Notes: generated by a model from the sequence alone, not told the origin. 64,000 bases of DNA from Rothia mucilaginosa (GCF_001061665.1 NZ_JVSP01000004.1:159-64158); one strand, 5' to 3'. Shown: positions 27,322-35,225, numbered from the stretch's first letter. Numbers and translations: made by a program.

Positions 27322-28233
27322 ATGACCCCTTCACGCTTCCTCTCCCCCGCCTTTCCCGCCACGCCCTCGACTCTTCCCGTGCACGGCCTGCACGGGGGCC
27401 GTGCACGGACCCGCGGCATCGCGCTGACCCTGGCTGCGGTCCTCGTCGTGCCCCTGAGCGGGTGCGCCACGCCGAACGCGGATTCTTCCGCCTCAGCTTC
27501 GGCCAGCGTGGACGGTTCGCTTGCGGTCAGCCGCGGGGTCGCCCCCGTTAATGAGGAGCGTGAGGGCTACCGCCTGTTCTCGGGTCGAGGCCCCGTCGAT
27601 GAGGCCGTGTTCGAGGGCCCCTCGGGTGCCGGCTCGTACTCCTATATTGAGTTTGAGCGGCGCGGCGAGCCGACGGCCCCCATGCGCGTTTCCCTACGCG
27701 ATGAGGGTGGGACCTCAGTGGAGTTCCCGGCGGGTGAGTCGGGTGAAATGGGCGGCGTGTGGGTTCGCAATACCGCGGAGGCTCCTTCCGCGAGCGCGAG
27801 TGGTTCCGGGGTGTCGTTGAGCGCGACGCGGGTGACTGCCTCCACCTCGAACCTGGCCGATGACGCGCAGTGGGTGGTGTCGGTGCGCTCGCTGGGCGTT
27901 GATTCTTCTGGCGAGCTGACCGCCCCGGAGGGCCTGGCGCTCGTGAGCCAGACGCTGTCTTCGGGCGATATTGTTCAGCAGGGCACGCGAGGTTTTGTTC
28001 ACGATGCGACGGGCCGAACGAGTTCTGCCGCCGTGGAGAACCGTTCGGACGCACCGATTCGGGTGTACTGCGCGGGGCCCACTCCCCAGGAGCGGAGCGT
28101 GCCCTCCGGCGGTCGTGTTTTCCTGGATGATCTGGGGGTGCGCGCGGCGGGTAAGTCGCCGCTGCTGTGCGGTGTGGTGGCCTCGGATGCATCGGCCCGC
28201 TGGACCCTCACGACGCTGAGCTCCCGCGCTTAG
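27322..28233 (+). CDS. Lipoprotein of unknown function (303 aa)
   Basis: The start is the ATG at 27322, preceded by CGGAG six bases upstream; the frame runs further upstream, but that part overlaps the channel gene's promoter region. The signal sequence has an Arg-containing n-region, a hydrophobic core (ALTLAAVLVVPLSGC) and the lipobox LSGC. A Ser/Ala linker follows, then an extracellular part rich in Gly, Ser, Val and Thr with two later cysteines (VYCAG and LLCGV) that could form a disulfide. No family recognised. It is divergent from the channel gene and closed by a strong terminator, so it is probably monocistronic. Confidence 0.8.
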   Translation: MTPSRFLSPAFPATPSTLPVHGLHGGRARTRGIALTLAAVLVVPLSGCATPNADSSASASASVDGSLAVSRGVAPVNEEREGYRLFSGRGPVDEAVFEGPSGAGSYSYIEFERRGEPTAPMRVSLRDEGGTSVEFPAGESGEMGGVWVRNTAEAPSASASGSGVSLSATRVTASTSNLADDAQWVVSVRSLGVDSSGELTAPEGLALVSQTLSSGDIVQQGTRGFVHDATGRTSSAAVENRSDAPIRVYCAGPTPQERSVPSGGRVFLDDLGVRAAGKSPLLCGVVASDASARWTLTTLSSRA

Positions 28234-28292
28234 ACGAGGATTTCTTCGACGAGTCCTAAATCTTTCAGTTCCTTGCGGCAGGGGGGCACCGG

Positions 28293-28333
28293 CGCGGGGC
28301 GGAAGGCAGGCAGCTTTCCGCCCCGCGTTTTTT
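28293..28333 (+). terminator. Strong intrinsic terminator of the lipoprotein gene
   Basis: CGCGGGGCGGAA / TTCCGCCCCGCG arms followed by TTTTTT, a textbook rho-independent terminator 60 bases past the stop. Confidence 0.9.
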
Positions 28334-28767
28334 AACGCGCTTTTTAAACCGTCGATAATACCTACCGCTCTCCGTTCCCTACTCCCCCGCTTTGTAGCGC
28401 CGCGAACCGAAAGAGAAAATACCTCTCATTCTGAGCTTCGCCCTCTCAGCTCGCACCCAGTTCGCGCCCCGAAAGCGCGATGGCCGCCGCCTGCCGAATT
28501 GTTACAGCGCCCGGCGGGTGGAATCTAAAAAATCCGAATCGGTCCATATGCGGCGTAGGCACCTCCCCCGGGTGCACACAAAAACCCACGGAATGCCAAT
28601 AGCTACAAGGGAAAACCACATCGATGCCCGGCGCATACCCGGCGCCCCATATAGTGACAGATAGTCTCCAAGCTTAGCCAACGCTAAGAAGAAAAGACGC
28701 TGCTCAAAGGAAGATACTGGATACAAGGACAGCATTACGCTCTTCACCAGTAAGGAAGCTCAAGATT
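28334..28767. other. Long upstream region of the FAD/Fe-S dehydrogenase gene
   Basis: About 430 bases with no convincing gene; a short minus-strand frame (28502-28747) lacks coding character. It contains a small inverted repeat (GCCCGGCGCATACCCGGCGCC, about 28625-28645) followed by CCATATAGTGACAG, where TATAGT could be a -10 box about 110 bases before the start. The length suggests regulated expression. Confidence 0.4.
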
Positions 28768-31674
28768 ATGACCGTTGTGTCAAACACGTCCGAAGCACTC
28801 AAGTCCCCCTACGCGGACACCCTCAAGCGCCTGCTCTCTGACGCGCGCGCCGAGGCAGTCGAATCCAGCGTCTCCGAACTCGAACGCCTGGCAATCTCCC
28901 ACGACGCATCCCACTACCTGCTCGTGCCCGCCGGCCTGGTCCGCCCCGACTCCGCCGAAGACGTCGCAAACATCTTCCGCGCTGCAGGCGAACTCGGCCT
29001 GCCCCTGACCTTCCGCTCCGGCGGTACCTCCCTCTCCGGCCAGTCCAGCGGTGACGGCCTGATGGTCGACACCCGCCGCCACTTCAAGAAGATCGAGGTC
29101 CTTGAAGACGGCAAGAAGGTTCGCGTGCAGCCCGGCGCGACCATCATGATGGTCAACAACTACCTGGCACCCTACGGCTACAAGCTCGGCCCGGACCCGG
29201 CATCCTGGTCCGCATGCACCATCGGTGGCGTGGTCGCTAACAACTCCTCCGGTATGTCTTCGGGTACCGCCTACAACACGTACAACACCCTGGACTCCAT
29301 GGTGTTCGTACTCCCCAGCGGCACCATCATCGACACCGCTGAGCCCGACGCCGACCAGAAGCTACGCTCCCTCGAACCTGAACTTCACGAGGGCCTGCTG
29401 CGCCTGCGCAAGCGCGTCACCGAGAACCCCGAATCCATGGCGAAGATTCGCCAGCAGTACTCCATGAAGAACACCATGGGTTACGGCCTGAACTCCCTGG
29501 TCGACTTTGAAACCCCCGTGGACATTCTGCAGCACCTGCTGATCGGTTCGGAAGGTACCCTCGGTTTTGTTGCTTCGGCAACCTACCGCACCCGCCCGAT
29601 TCTGAAGAACATTTCCACCGGCCTGCTGGTGTTCAACAACCTGATTGATGCTGCACGCTCCGTACCCGAGCTGGTTGCCAACAAGCTGGCCACCGTCGAG
29701 CTCATGGACGCCACCAGCATCCGCGTGGCTCAGCGTACCGGCCAGGCTGCGGAGGCGCTCGCCGCCATTGACGTGAAGGATCACGCCGCCCTGCTGGTTG
29801 AGTTCCAGGGCAACTCCGAGCAGGAGCTGAACGACCTGGCTGCCGCCGCAGCACCCATGTTTAAGAGCCTGCCCGTGGCGTCGCCCGTGTCGATGACCAG
29901 CAAGCTGTCTGAGCGTAACGCACTGTGGGCTGCCCGCCGTGGCCTGTACACCACCGTTGCAGGTAACCGCCGTTCCGGCACCAACGCACTGCTCGAAGAC
30001 GTGGTTGTTCCTGTTGAGGTTCTGGGTAACACCTGTAGCGACCTGACCAAGCTGTTCGAATCGCACGGCTACAAGGATTCCGTGATCTTCGGCCACGCGA
30101 AGGACGGTAACATCCACTTCATGCTGAACGAGCAGTTCCGCGACCCGAAGCAGCTGGATCGCTACCGCGAGTTCACCGAAGAAATGGTTCAGCTGATTCT
30201 CGGTAACGAAGGCTCGCTGAAGGCTGAGCACGGTACCGGCCGTATCATGGCTCCGTTTGTGAGCCGCCAGTTCGGTGACGAGCTCTTCGACGTGATGCGC
30301 CAGATTAAGCGCCTCATTGACCCGAAGGGCTTCATGAACCCGGGCGTTCTGCTGGTTGAGCCGGACACCGACTACGTGACCAACCTAAAGGTCGCCGAAA
30401 CCGTCGAGGAAGAAGTCGACCGCTGTGTGGAGTGCGGCTACTGTGAGCCGGTCTGCCCCTCCCGCAACCTGACTTTGACCCCCCGTAAGCGTATTGTGCT
30501 GCGCCGTGAGATTGCTGCCGCTGAGGCGAACGGCGATCACGAGCTCGCTGAGCGCCTGCGTAAGGAGTACGAGTACTACGGCATTGAGACCTGTGCTGTG
30601 GACGGCATGTGCCAGACCCGCTGCCCCGTAAACATCAACACCGGTGACCTGATTCGCCGCCTGCGTTCTGAGAACCAGGACAAGCTGGCCGCTACCGGCT
30701 GGAAGATTGCCGCACAGCAGTGGGGCATCATGGATAAGGTCGCTGGTAAGTCCCTGACTGTGGCTAAGAAGCTGCCGTTCCCCGTGGTGCACGGCACCAC
30801 CAGCATCGCCCGCAAGGTCATGGGTGACGACATGGTTCCTTCCTACAAGAAGGACCTGCCGGTTGGTGGCCCGGCGCGTAAGCCGCACAAGGACGCAACC
30901 GCTGAGATTGTGTTCTTCCCCGCCTGCGTGAACTCCATGTTCGGCGGTGTGGACGGCGACGGCAAGCACGACCCGGTCAACGCAACTCAGGCGTTCATCC
31001 GCCTGTGTGAGCGTGCGGGCGTGAAGTACCGCATCCCGGACAACATTGGTGAAATGTGCTGCTCCACCCCGTGGAAGTCGAAGGGCTTCACCGACGGCTA
31101 CTCGATCATGAGTGACCGTGTGCTGAAGTCCCTGTGGGAGGCTACTGACGGTGGCCGCCTGCCGGTCGTGTGTGACGCTTCGTCCTGTACTGAGGGCCTT
31201 GAGGTGATGCGCGAGAAGGTTATTAAGGCGCTTGAGCACAAGATCGTGAACGGCCTGAAGCCGGGTGAGCCGGACTACTCGCGTCTGCGCATGTACGACG
31301 CGGTGCAGTTCGCCGCGGACAACATGCTGGACAAGCTGACCGTGTCTGCTCCCCTGCCGTCGGTTGCACTGCACCCGACCTGCTCCATGACGCACCTGGG
31401 TACTCAGCCTGCGTTTGAGAAGATTGCGAACGCGATGAGTGACGACGTGTACGTGCCGAAGCACTGGGGTTGCTGTGGTTACGCGGGTGACCGCGGTATG
31501 CTGCACCCCGAGCTGACTGCGAGCGCTACGGAGGCTGAGGCTTCTGAGCTGAGCGAGCAGAAGGAGTTTGCCGCATACATTTCGGCTAACCGTACCTGTG
31601 AGCAGGGTATGACCGAGGCGACCGGCCACAGCTACCAGAACGTGCTGCAGCTGCTGGAACGCACCACCCGCTAA
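28768..31674 (+). CDS. FAD-binding and Fe-S dehydrogenase of the D-lactate/glycolate type
   Basis: A 968-residue fusion enzyme. N-terminal FAD_binding_4 domain (FRSGGTSLSGQ near residue 85; IGGVVANNSSGM near 153), FAD-oxidase C-terminal domain (GHAKDGNIHFML, AEHGTGRIMAPFV), then a GlpC/LldE-like part with two 4Fe-4S clusters (CVECGYCEPVCPS at about 554-566 and CAVDGMCQTRCPV at about 610) and CCG domains (EMCCSTPWKSKG and WGCCGYAGDRG). Such proteins oxidise D-2-hydroxy acids, usually D-lactate, at the membrane and pass electrons to quinone; the substrate is inferred. ATG with AGGAAG upstream. Strongly codon-biased, so probably well expressed, and monocistronic. Confidence 0.9.
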   Translation: MTVVSNTSEALKSPYADTLKRLLSDARAEAVESSVSELERLAISHDASHYLLVPAGLVRPDSAEDVANIFRAAGELGLPLTFRSGGTSLSGQSSGDGLMVDTRRHFKKIEVLEDGKKVRVQPGATIMMVNNYLAPYGYKLGPDPASWSACTIGGVVANNSSGMSSGTAYNTYNTLDSMVFVLPSGTIIDTAEPDADQKLRSLEPELHEGLLRLRKRVTENPESMAKIRQQYSMKNTMGYGLNSLVDFETPVDILQHLLIGSEGTLGFVASATYRTRPILKNISTGLLVFNNLIDAARSVPELVANKLATVELMDATSIRVAQRTGQAAEALAAIDVKDHAALLVEFQGNSEQELNDLAAAAAPMFKSLPVASPVSMTSKLSERNALWAARRGLYTTVAGNRRSGTNALLEDVVVPVEVLGNTCSDLTKLFESHGYKDSVIFGHAKDGNIHFMLNEQFRDPKQLDRYREFTEEMVQLILGNEGSLKAEHGTGRIMAPFVSRQFGDELFDVMRQIKRLIDPKGFMNPGVLLVEPDTDYVTNLKVAETVEEEVDRCVECGYCEPVCPSRNLTLTPRKRIVLRREIAAAEANGDHELAERLRKEYEYYGIETCAVDGMCQTRCPVNINTGDLIRRLRSENQDKLAATGWKIAAQQWGIMDKVAGKSLTVAKKLPFPVVHGTTSIARKVMGDDMVPSYKKDLPVGGPARKPHKDATAEIVFFPACVNSMFGGVDGDGKHDPVNATQAFIRLCERAGVKYRIPDNIGEMCCSTPWKSKGFTDGYSIMSDRVLKSLWEATDGGRLPVVCDASSCTEGLEVMREKVIKALEHKIVNGLKPGEPDYSRLRMYDAVQFAADNMLDKLTVSAPLPSVALHPTCSMTHLGTQPAFEKIANAMSDDVYVPKHWGCCGYAGDRGMLHPELTASATEAEASELSEQKEFAAYISANRTCEQGMTEATGHSYQNVLQLLERTTR

Positions 31675-31702
31675 TTAGGGTTGAGCGCATAGCGGCATAA
31701 AG

Positions 31703-31748
31703 AAGGGACCCGGCGGGCTATCTGATGGATAGCCTGCCGGGTCCCTTT
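31703..31748. terminator. Bidirectional terminator, repeat family copy 1
   Basis: AAGGGACCCGGCGGGCTATC pairs with GATAGCCTGCCGGGTCCCTT around a five-base loop. It closes both the dehydrogenase gene (plus) and the 159-residue gene (minus). Related hairpins occur at 32819, 34034 and 34944. Confidence 0.85.
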
Positions 31749-31773
31749 ATGCTTGTTTCCTTCTAGGCTGTCT

Positions 31774-32253
31774 TTAGGCAGTGACCAGGTGGGTTCCTAG
31801 CGCGTTCTGTGCAACTGCCTGCACCGGGCTCAGGTCGCTTTCTAGGACAACTGAGCCGTTCAGAATCATCTGTGCGTACTGCAAGAAGGTGCCGATTGTC
31901 AGGTCTTCGTGTGCGGTTTCTGGCTGGGTAACGCCGGATGCGCTCGCAACGGTTGTTACGCCTCGTGAGTCTTGTCCGAGGTTACGCACACGTTCGGCTT
32001 GGATGATTTGGGCGTAGAGCGTTCCGTTGATTTCGGTGACGATGATAACGGCTGATTCTCCGGCGACGTTACGGGAGCGGCGGAAGACGTCAGCGACTTT
32101 CTCGCCGGGCGCAGCGGGGATGACGTGGCATTCTCCCCCGGCGCGTTGAGCTGCTAGGGCTACGAGTGCGCGGTGTTCTGGATCGCGGCGGGCAGACAGG
32201 TTGAAGCGTCCCGCGATGCGAGCTCGTTCTTTCATCACTTCAATGCTTGCCAT
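31774..32253 (-). CDS. Conserved-looking protein of unknown function (159 aa)
   Basis: ATG start inside the end of the upstream gene, 19-base overlap, so translation is coupled. No signal peptide or membrane helix. The sequence (KERARIAGRFNLSARRDPEHRALVALAAQRAGG...ESAVIIVTEINGTLYAQIIQAERVRN) suggests an alpha/beta fold. Nothing in it lets me name a family. It is the second gene of a two-gene unit divergent from the GIY-YIG nuclease gene and shares with it a family of hairpins. Function unknown; association with the nuclease is an inference from layout. Confidence 0.7.
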   Translation of the reverse strand: MASIEVMKERARIAGRFNLSARRDPEHRALVALAAQRAGGECHVIPAAPGEKVADVFRRSRNVAGESAVIIVTEINGTLYAQIIQAERVRNLGQDSRGVTTVASASGVTQPETAHEDLTIGTFLQYAQMILNGSVVLESDLSPVQAVAQNALGTHLVTA

Positions 32254-32660
32254 TCTTCAATCCCTTCAAATGCACCTTCTACGATAAAGGCTGTTGCTTC
32301 TTCGTAAGCGGCGTTGCTTTCCATAATACTATTCAGGGGTCGGTTCTCTTCGACTACGGAACGGTCACTGCGGTACTTGTAGCGGTGGTAGTGGAAGTTC
32401 CGGTGGGAGGAGCAGCCACGAATCACCTGCCAGTACTTATCCAGTGTCTCTTCGTTGCGGCAGGATAGGGCAATGCTGAAGTTGTATGCCATGTCTCGAG
32501 CCGGGTCGGTAGCGGTACAGGTTGTGTGGCGGTCTGTGATGCGGAGGGTGTTCTCATCGTCGAGGTATGAGATAACGGGTGGGTAATCCCAGGTTTCGCT
32601 GCAGCTGAGGCACCGACAGTAGAATTTCTCGCCGGATATGAGGCGTTTCTTTTTCGCCAT
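32235..32660 (-). CDS. Protein with an N-terminal zinc-ribbon-like Cys pair (141 aa), function unknown
   Basis: Start at the ATG 32658-32660 with AAGGAG nine bases upstream; an ATG three codons earlier overlaps this site. The N-terminus is basic (MAKKKRLISGEKFYCRCLSC), giving a CxxC knuckle; further cysteines (TTCTATD, LSCRN, RGCSS) and several His/Tyr (NFHYHRYKY) could complete a metal site. No family recognised. It overlaps the next gene and faces the GIY-YIG nuclease gene across a 310-base region. A truncated relative of its first ~40 codons lies at 34569-34697, showing that this module has been duplicated. Confidence 0.7.
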   Translation of the reverse strand: MAKKKRLISGEKFYCRCLSCSETWDYPPVISYLDDENTLRITDRHTTCTATDPARDMAYNFSIALSCRNEETLDKYWQVIRGCSSHRNFHYHRYKYRSDRSVVEENRPLNSIMESNAAYEEATAFIVEGAFEGIEEWQALK

Positions 32661-32970
32661 GCTTTTCACTCCTTCACGTGGGTATATGAACCCTACCGTG
32701 ATTTTGAGGAGCGTGGGCGTTTGTTCGGCAATCTGTGGAAAACTAGCCTCGAAATCGAGAAAAAGACGACCTGTGGAAAACAGTGCAAGCTACCTTTGGG
32801 CCATGAATTCATAAGGAGGACCCGGCGGGCTATCTGATGGATAGCCAGCCGGGTCTTTTTGATGACTTGAAGTATCTCGCAGGAATCGATAACCCTGTAT
32901 TATTGCTAGTCAGGACCCCTATGAGGGTCTCATCTCGATTGTTCACTCACAACGGCAGCGAAGGAGCACC
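32661..32970. promoter_or_regulatory. Divergent regulatory region with paired CTGTGGAAAAC boxes
   Basis: About 310 bases between the two divergent transcription units. CTGTGGAAAAC occurs at 32733-32743 and 32771-32781, 38 bases apart on the same strand. The decayed copy of this region (34698-34830) keeps both boxes at the same spacing, together with an ACCCTACCGTGATTTTGAGG block. Shared controlling sites or promoter elements are the likely reason. A terminator-like hairpin also lies within it. Confidence 0.5.
32819..32860 (+). terminator. Terminator-like hairpin, repeat family copy 2
   Basis: GACCCGGCGGGCTATC / GATAGCCAGCCGGGTC arms followed by TTTTT. It is read in the plus direction, upstream of the GIY-YIG gene, where a terminator is not expected: it would block read-through from the left or attenuate a long leader. 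Confidence 0.7.
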
Positions 32971-34011
32971 GTGTCTATCACCCCGGCTACTGTTCAGCTA
33001 CATACGACCCTCTGGAAGGGCGATGTTAACGAGCGCATCACCTATCAGCTGTATAACCGCAACATTACAATTGACAAGCTTCCGCGCACCCTGCTGGATA
33101 AGTATAAGGATGAGGATGAGCTGCAGTTCTCGGGTATCTATTTCCTCACGAATTCTTCGACTGATAATCCGCGTATCTATATTGGTCAGGCCGCAAAGCG
33201 AGTGAACGGTAATGGGCTCATGGGTCGCATTCGTGAGCACGACCGCCAGAAGGACTTTTGGGATACTGCGTATCTAATTGCACCTACCGATAATTCTTGG
33301 GAGGCGACGGAACTGAACTACCTGGAAAGTGCGTTCTGCCGTCAGGCTCAGAAGGCCAATCGCTATGCATTGGAGAACGGCAATATCCCATTCTCGGGAA
33401 ATATTGCGAAGGTCAAGAAGGCCATTCTCAGCCCCTTAGTCCATGAGGTTCTTCTGATGCTTCGCGCAAGCGGACACTATATGTTTGAACCCGTTACCTC
33501 GGAGAATATTACTCCCACCGTTGCTAGTTCGCAGCCGGAAATAACACAGAACACACAGCAGAACCAACCTACCGAGACTTCTGTTGGTACAACCCCATTT
33601 TCCGATGACTCTCGCCCGGAATCTCATCCGGCTTTTGCCGAGGCGGTGTTCCGTATCAAGCGAAAGAATCTGGCGGTCCCCGCTCGTGCGCGAATCGTGG
33701 GTAACCTTGGGGCACGCGTGAACGTCGAGGTTTTTGAGGGTGAGGTTCTGCCGGTGCGTGCGCCGAAGAAGGCTGAGGCCCGCTATCTGAAGGATTTGGA
33801 GTCCTTGGAGGTCACCCGCAGCGAGCAGGCTACCGCCGGTCATCTTGAGGGTTTGAAGATCGTAAAGCCGATTGAGTTTACAAGCCAGTCGGCGGCATCG
33901 AAGTTTGTCGTGGGTAGCGCATCGAACGGCAATACTGATTGGGTTTTGGAGAGCGATCCAAGCGTTTCGCTGGGTGCATTCTTGCAAAACCTTGAGGACT
34001 CTCAGAGCTAA
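32971..34011 (+). CDS. GIY-YIG nuclease with DUF4357-like C-terminus
   Basis: A 346-residue protein. The nuclease domain has GIY at residues 55-57, YIG at 70-72, a conserved Arg/His stretch (GLMGRIREH, to residue 90) and a likely catalytic Glu in ELNYLESAF. A polar linker (about 185-230) leads to a C-terminal region with SAASKFVVGSASNGNTDW, which resembles DUF4357, a domain often joined to GIY-YIG nucleases and of unknown role. GTG start with AAGGAG five bases upstream. It is divergent from two small genes of unknown function. A degenerate copy of its last ten codons is at 34886-34918. GC content is lower than the core genes. Confidence 0.85.
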   Translation: MSITPATVQLHTTLWKGDVNERITYQLYNRNITIDKLPRTLLDKYKDEDELQFSGIYFLTNSSTDNPRIYIGQAAKRVNGNGLMGRIREHDRQKDFWDTAYLIAPTDNSWEATELNYLESAFCRQAQKANRYALENGNIPFSGNIAKVKKAILSPLVHEVLLMLRASGHYMFEPVTSENITPTVASSQPEITQNTQQNQPTETSVGTTPFSDDSRPESHPAFAEAVFRIKRKNLAVPARARIVGNLGARVNVEVFEGEVLPVRAPKKAEARYLKDLESLEVTRSEQATAGHLEGLKIVKPIEFTSQSAASKFVVGSASNGNTDWVLESDPSVSLGAFLQNLEDSQS

Positions 34012-34033
34012 TCCGATCCCCTGCACCCAGAAA

Positions 34034-34079
34034 GGGCCCGGTGGGTTATCCAATATGGATGGCACGCCGGGTCCGTTTT
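34034..34079. terminator. Terminator, repeat family copy 3
   Basis: GGGCCCGGTGGGTTATCC / GGATGGCACGCCGGGTCC imperfect arms with GTTTTC after it on the plus strand. It serves the GIY-YIG gene and possibly, from the other side, the small membrane-protein gene. Confidence 0.7.
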
Positions 34080-34094
34080 CGTCTGTTGCAGCAC

Positions 34095-34250
34095 TTATTT
34101 TCGACTATTAAATAGTCCAATAATCAATACTGCTATCGAGATGCCGTAGAGAATTCCAAGCACCAGGTCGCTGACATTTGACACTACGTTCAAGATAATT
34201 GCCAGAATCAAGAACAGCATCCCAACAGGAACATACTTATTCGACTTCAT
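34095..34250 (-). CDS. Small membrane protein (51 aa)
   Basis: A frame of 51 codons from ATG 34248-34250, with GGGAG nine bases upstream. The product begins MKSNKYVPVG and contains two hydrophobic stretches (MLFLILAIILNVV and LGILYGISIAVLIIGLF) separated by a short polar turn (SNVSD), ending in NSRK: a likely two-helix inner-membrane protein with both ends inside. Size and shape recall holin-like or small toxin-like proteins, but no family is recognised. It sits convergent to the GIY-YIG gene and just downstream of the decayed module; whether it belongs to a system here is unknown. Confidence 0.6.
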   Translation of the reverse strand: MKSNKYVPVGMLFLILAIILNVVSNVSDLVLGILYGISIAVLIIGLFNSRK

Positions 34251-34437
34251 ACACTCGTGCTCCCTCAATAATCAACAGCGATACATCATTTTCAGAACCA
34301 TCCAGCTACCCATTTTCTGAATGACTATGGACGTTCGCCTTACTACCACGCTAGCACTCTGGGACTAAAAACTAGCCCACGACACAACTTTCTGCACCCA
34401 ACCGCACTCCCCCGTCCAACCGCCATAAAACGTAAAA
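34251..34437. other. Upstream region of the small membrane-protein gene
   Basis: Moderately AT-rich sequence, no gene seen. It probably holds the promoter of the 51-residue protein and separates it from the duplicated thrS end. Confidence 0.3.
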
Positions 34438-34568
34438 AACCACCCCCTCCGCAGCTTGTCGCCGCAAAGGGGGTGGTTTTCTATAAAGCTAGGTAGAAGC
34501 CTAAACCCTTATTACTCAGCAGCCTCAGTGCTGGGCTTGGGGTCTTTGTTCACGCGGTTGCGGATATC
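34438..34568 (-). repeat. Duplicate of the thrS 3' end and terminator
   Basis: The segment repeats 37904-38031. The terminator hairpin (AACCACCCCCT...AGGGGGTGGTT with identical loop) is the same, and the last 18 codons of thrS are kept up to the stop with one coding change (RVNEDPKP becomes RVNKDPKP). The spacer between stop and hairpin has diverged. Same orientation as thrS, 3.5 kb away. Here the sequence breaks off into the remnant of another gene. Confidence 0.92.
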
Positions 34569-34697
34569 TCATAACCTGAGAAATTGGTTTTCAATGTCAA
34601 CATATGAGGTAATGGGAGGATGTGTCCAGATTTCAACGCAACGTGGATACCGGCAGTTTAATTTCTCGCCGGATATGAGGCGTTTCCTTTTCGCCAT
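34569..34697 (-). pseudogene. Truncated copy of the 141-residue Cys-pair protein gene
   Basis: A 42-codon frame from ATG 34695-34697, preceded by GGAGCG. Its product starts MAKRKRLISGEKLNCRYP against MAKKKRLISGEKFYCRCL in the intact gene, then keeps PPITSYVDIENQ against PPVISYLDDENT, and stops at the junction with the thrS duplicate. The CxxC knuckle is altered. It is a 5' remnant of a second copy of the 32235-32660 gene. Confidence 0.85.
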
Positions 34698-34885
34698 GGT
34701 TGTCGCTCCTTCATGTGGGTAAATGAACCCTACCGTGATTTTGAGGAGCGTGCATGATTATCAGCAATCTGTGGAAAACTAGTCTCGGAAGAAAGAAAAA
34801 GACGACCTGTGGAAAACAGCGTCAGCTACCTGAGAATCATAAATTCATGACGTGCAACTGTTGGCCAGGTTATTTGCTAGATAGC
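34698..34885. repeat. Duplicate of the divergent regulatory region
   Basis: Matches 32661-32815 with substitutions, including GAACCCTACCGTGATTTTGAGG, both CTGTGGAAAAC boxes (34769-34779, 34807-34817) and GAAAAAGACGACCTGTGG. It degrades after about 34850. Confidence 0.85.
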
Positions 34886-34918
34886 TCCTTACAGAACTTT
34901 GAGAGTTCTCAGGGCTAA
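34886..34918 (+). pseudogene. Remnant of the GIY-YIG gene 3' end
   Basis: Reads SLQNFESSQG-stop against FLQNLEDSQS-stop of the intact gene, in the same strand and distance to a following GGACCCGGCGGG hairpin. All of the nuclease domain is missing. Confidence 0.75.
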
Positions 34919-34943
34919 TTTGTTCCCCAAGATGCATAAAGGA

Positions 34944-34982
34944 GGACCCGGCGGGCTATCTGATAGATAGCCCGCCGGGTCC
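34944..34982. terminator. Terminator, repeat family copy 4
   Basis: GGACCCGGCGGGCTATC / GATAGCCCGCCGGGTCC perfect 17-base arms around TGATA, followed by CTTCTTT on the plus strand. It is the best-preserved member of the family and follows the GIY-YIG remnant as copy 3 follows the intact gene. Confidence 0.85.
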
Positions 34983-34985
34983 CTT

Positions 34986-35225
34986 CTTTGCAGTTTAAGA
35001 GGTTCCGATACTCTAGATTACAACAAACAGATAGATGGCGACTAGCATTTTATGGTTACTAATTTACCATCTCAATACTTGCCAACATTCCAATTATCTG
35101 AAAAATTAACAAACCAAGTAAATAAAAATATTTAAATAACTCCGAACGGAATCAAGTATCCCGTTCAAAAACATGTAATTTGCCACGAAAAATAAATTAT
35201 TTAATATAAATAGATATTCACAAAT
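34986..35225. other. AT-rich non-coding stretch downstream of the RT-like gene
   Basis: About 240 very AT-rich bases with no frame of note. A small inverted repeat GAACGG (35144-35149) / CCGTTC (35161-35166) may terminate the RT-like gene's transcript; the minus strand then reads into AT-rich sequence. Defence reverse transcriptases often have a structured RNA nearby, so this is a place to look for one, but no clear fold is visible by eye. Confidence 0.35.

Noticed and set aside
28502-28747. 81-codon minus-strand frame upstream of the FAD/Fe-S gene
   Set aside because: No binding site and no coding character; overlaps the likely promoter.
32733-32781. CTGTGGAAAAC pair as DnaA boxes or a replication origin
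   Set aside because: One base away from the DnaA-box consensus, but only two per region, no AT-rich unwinding element and no dnaA/dnaN genes; more likely regulatory.
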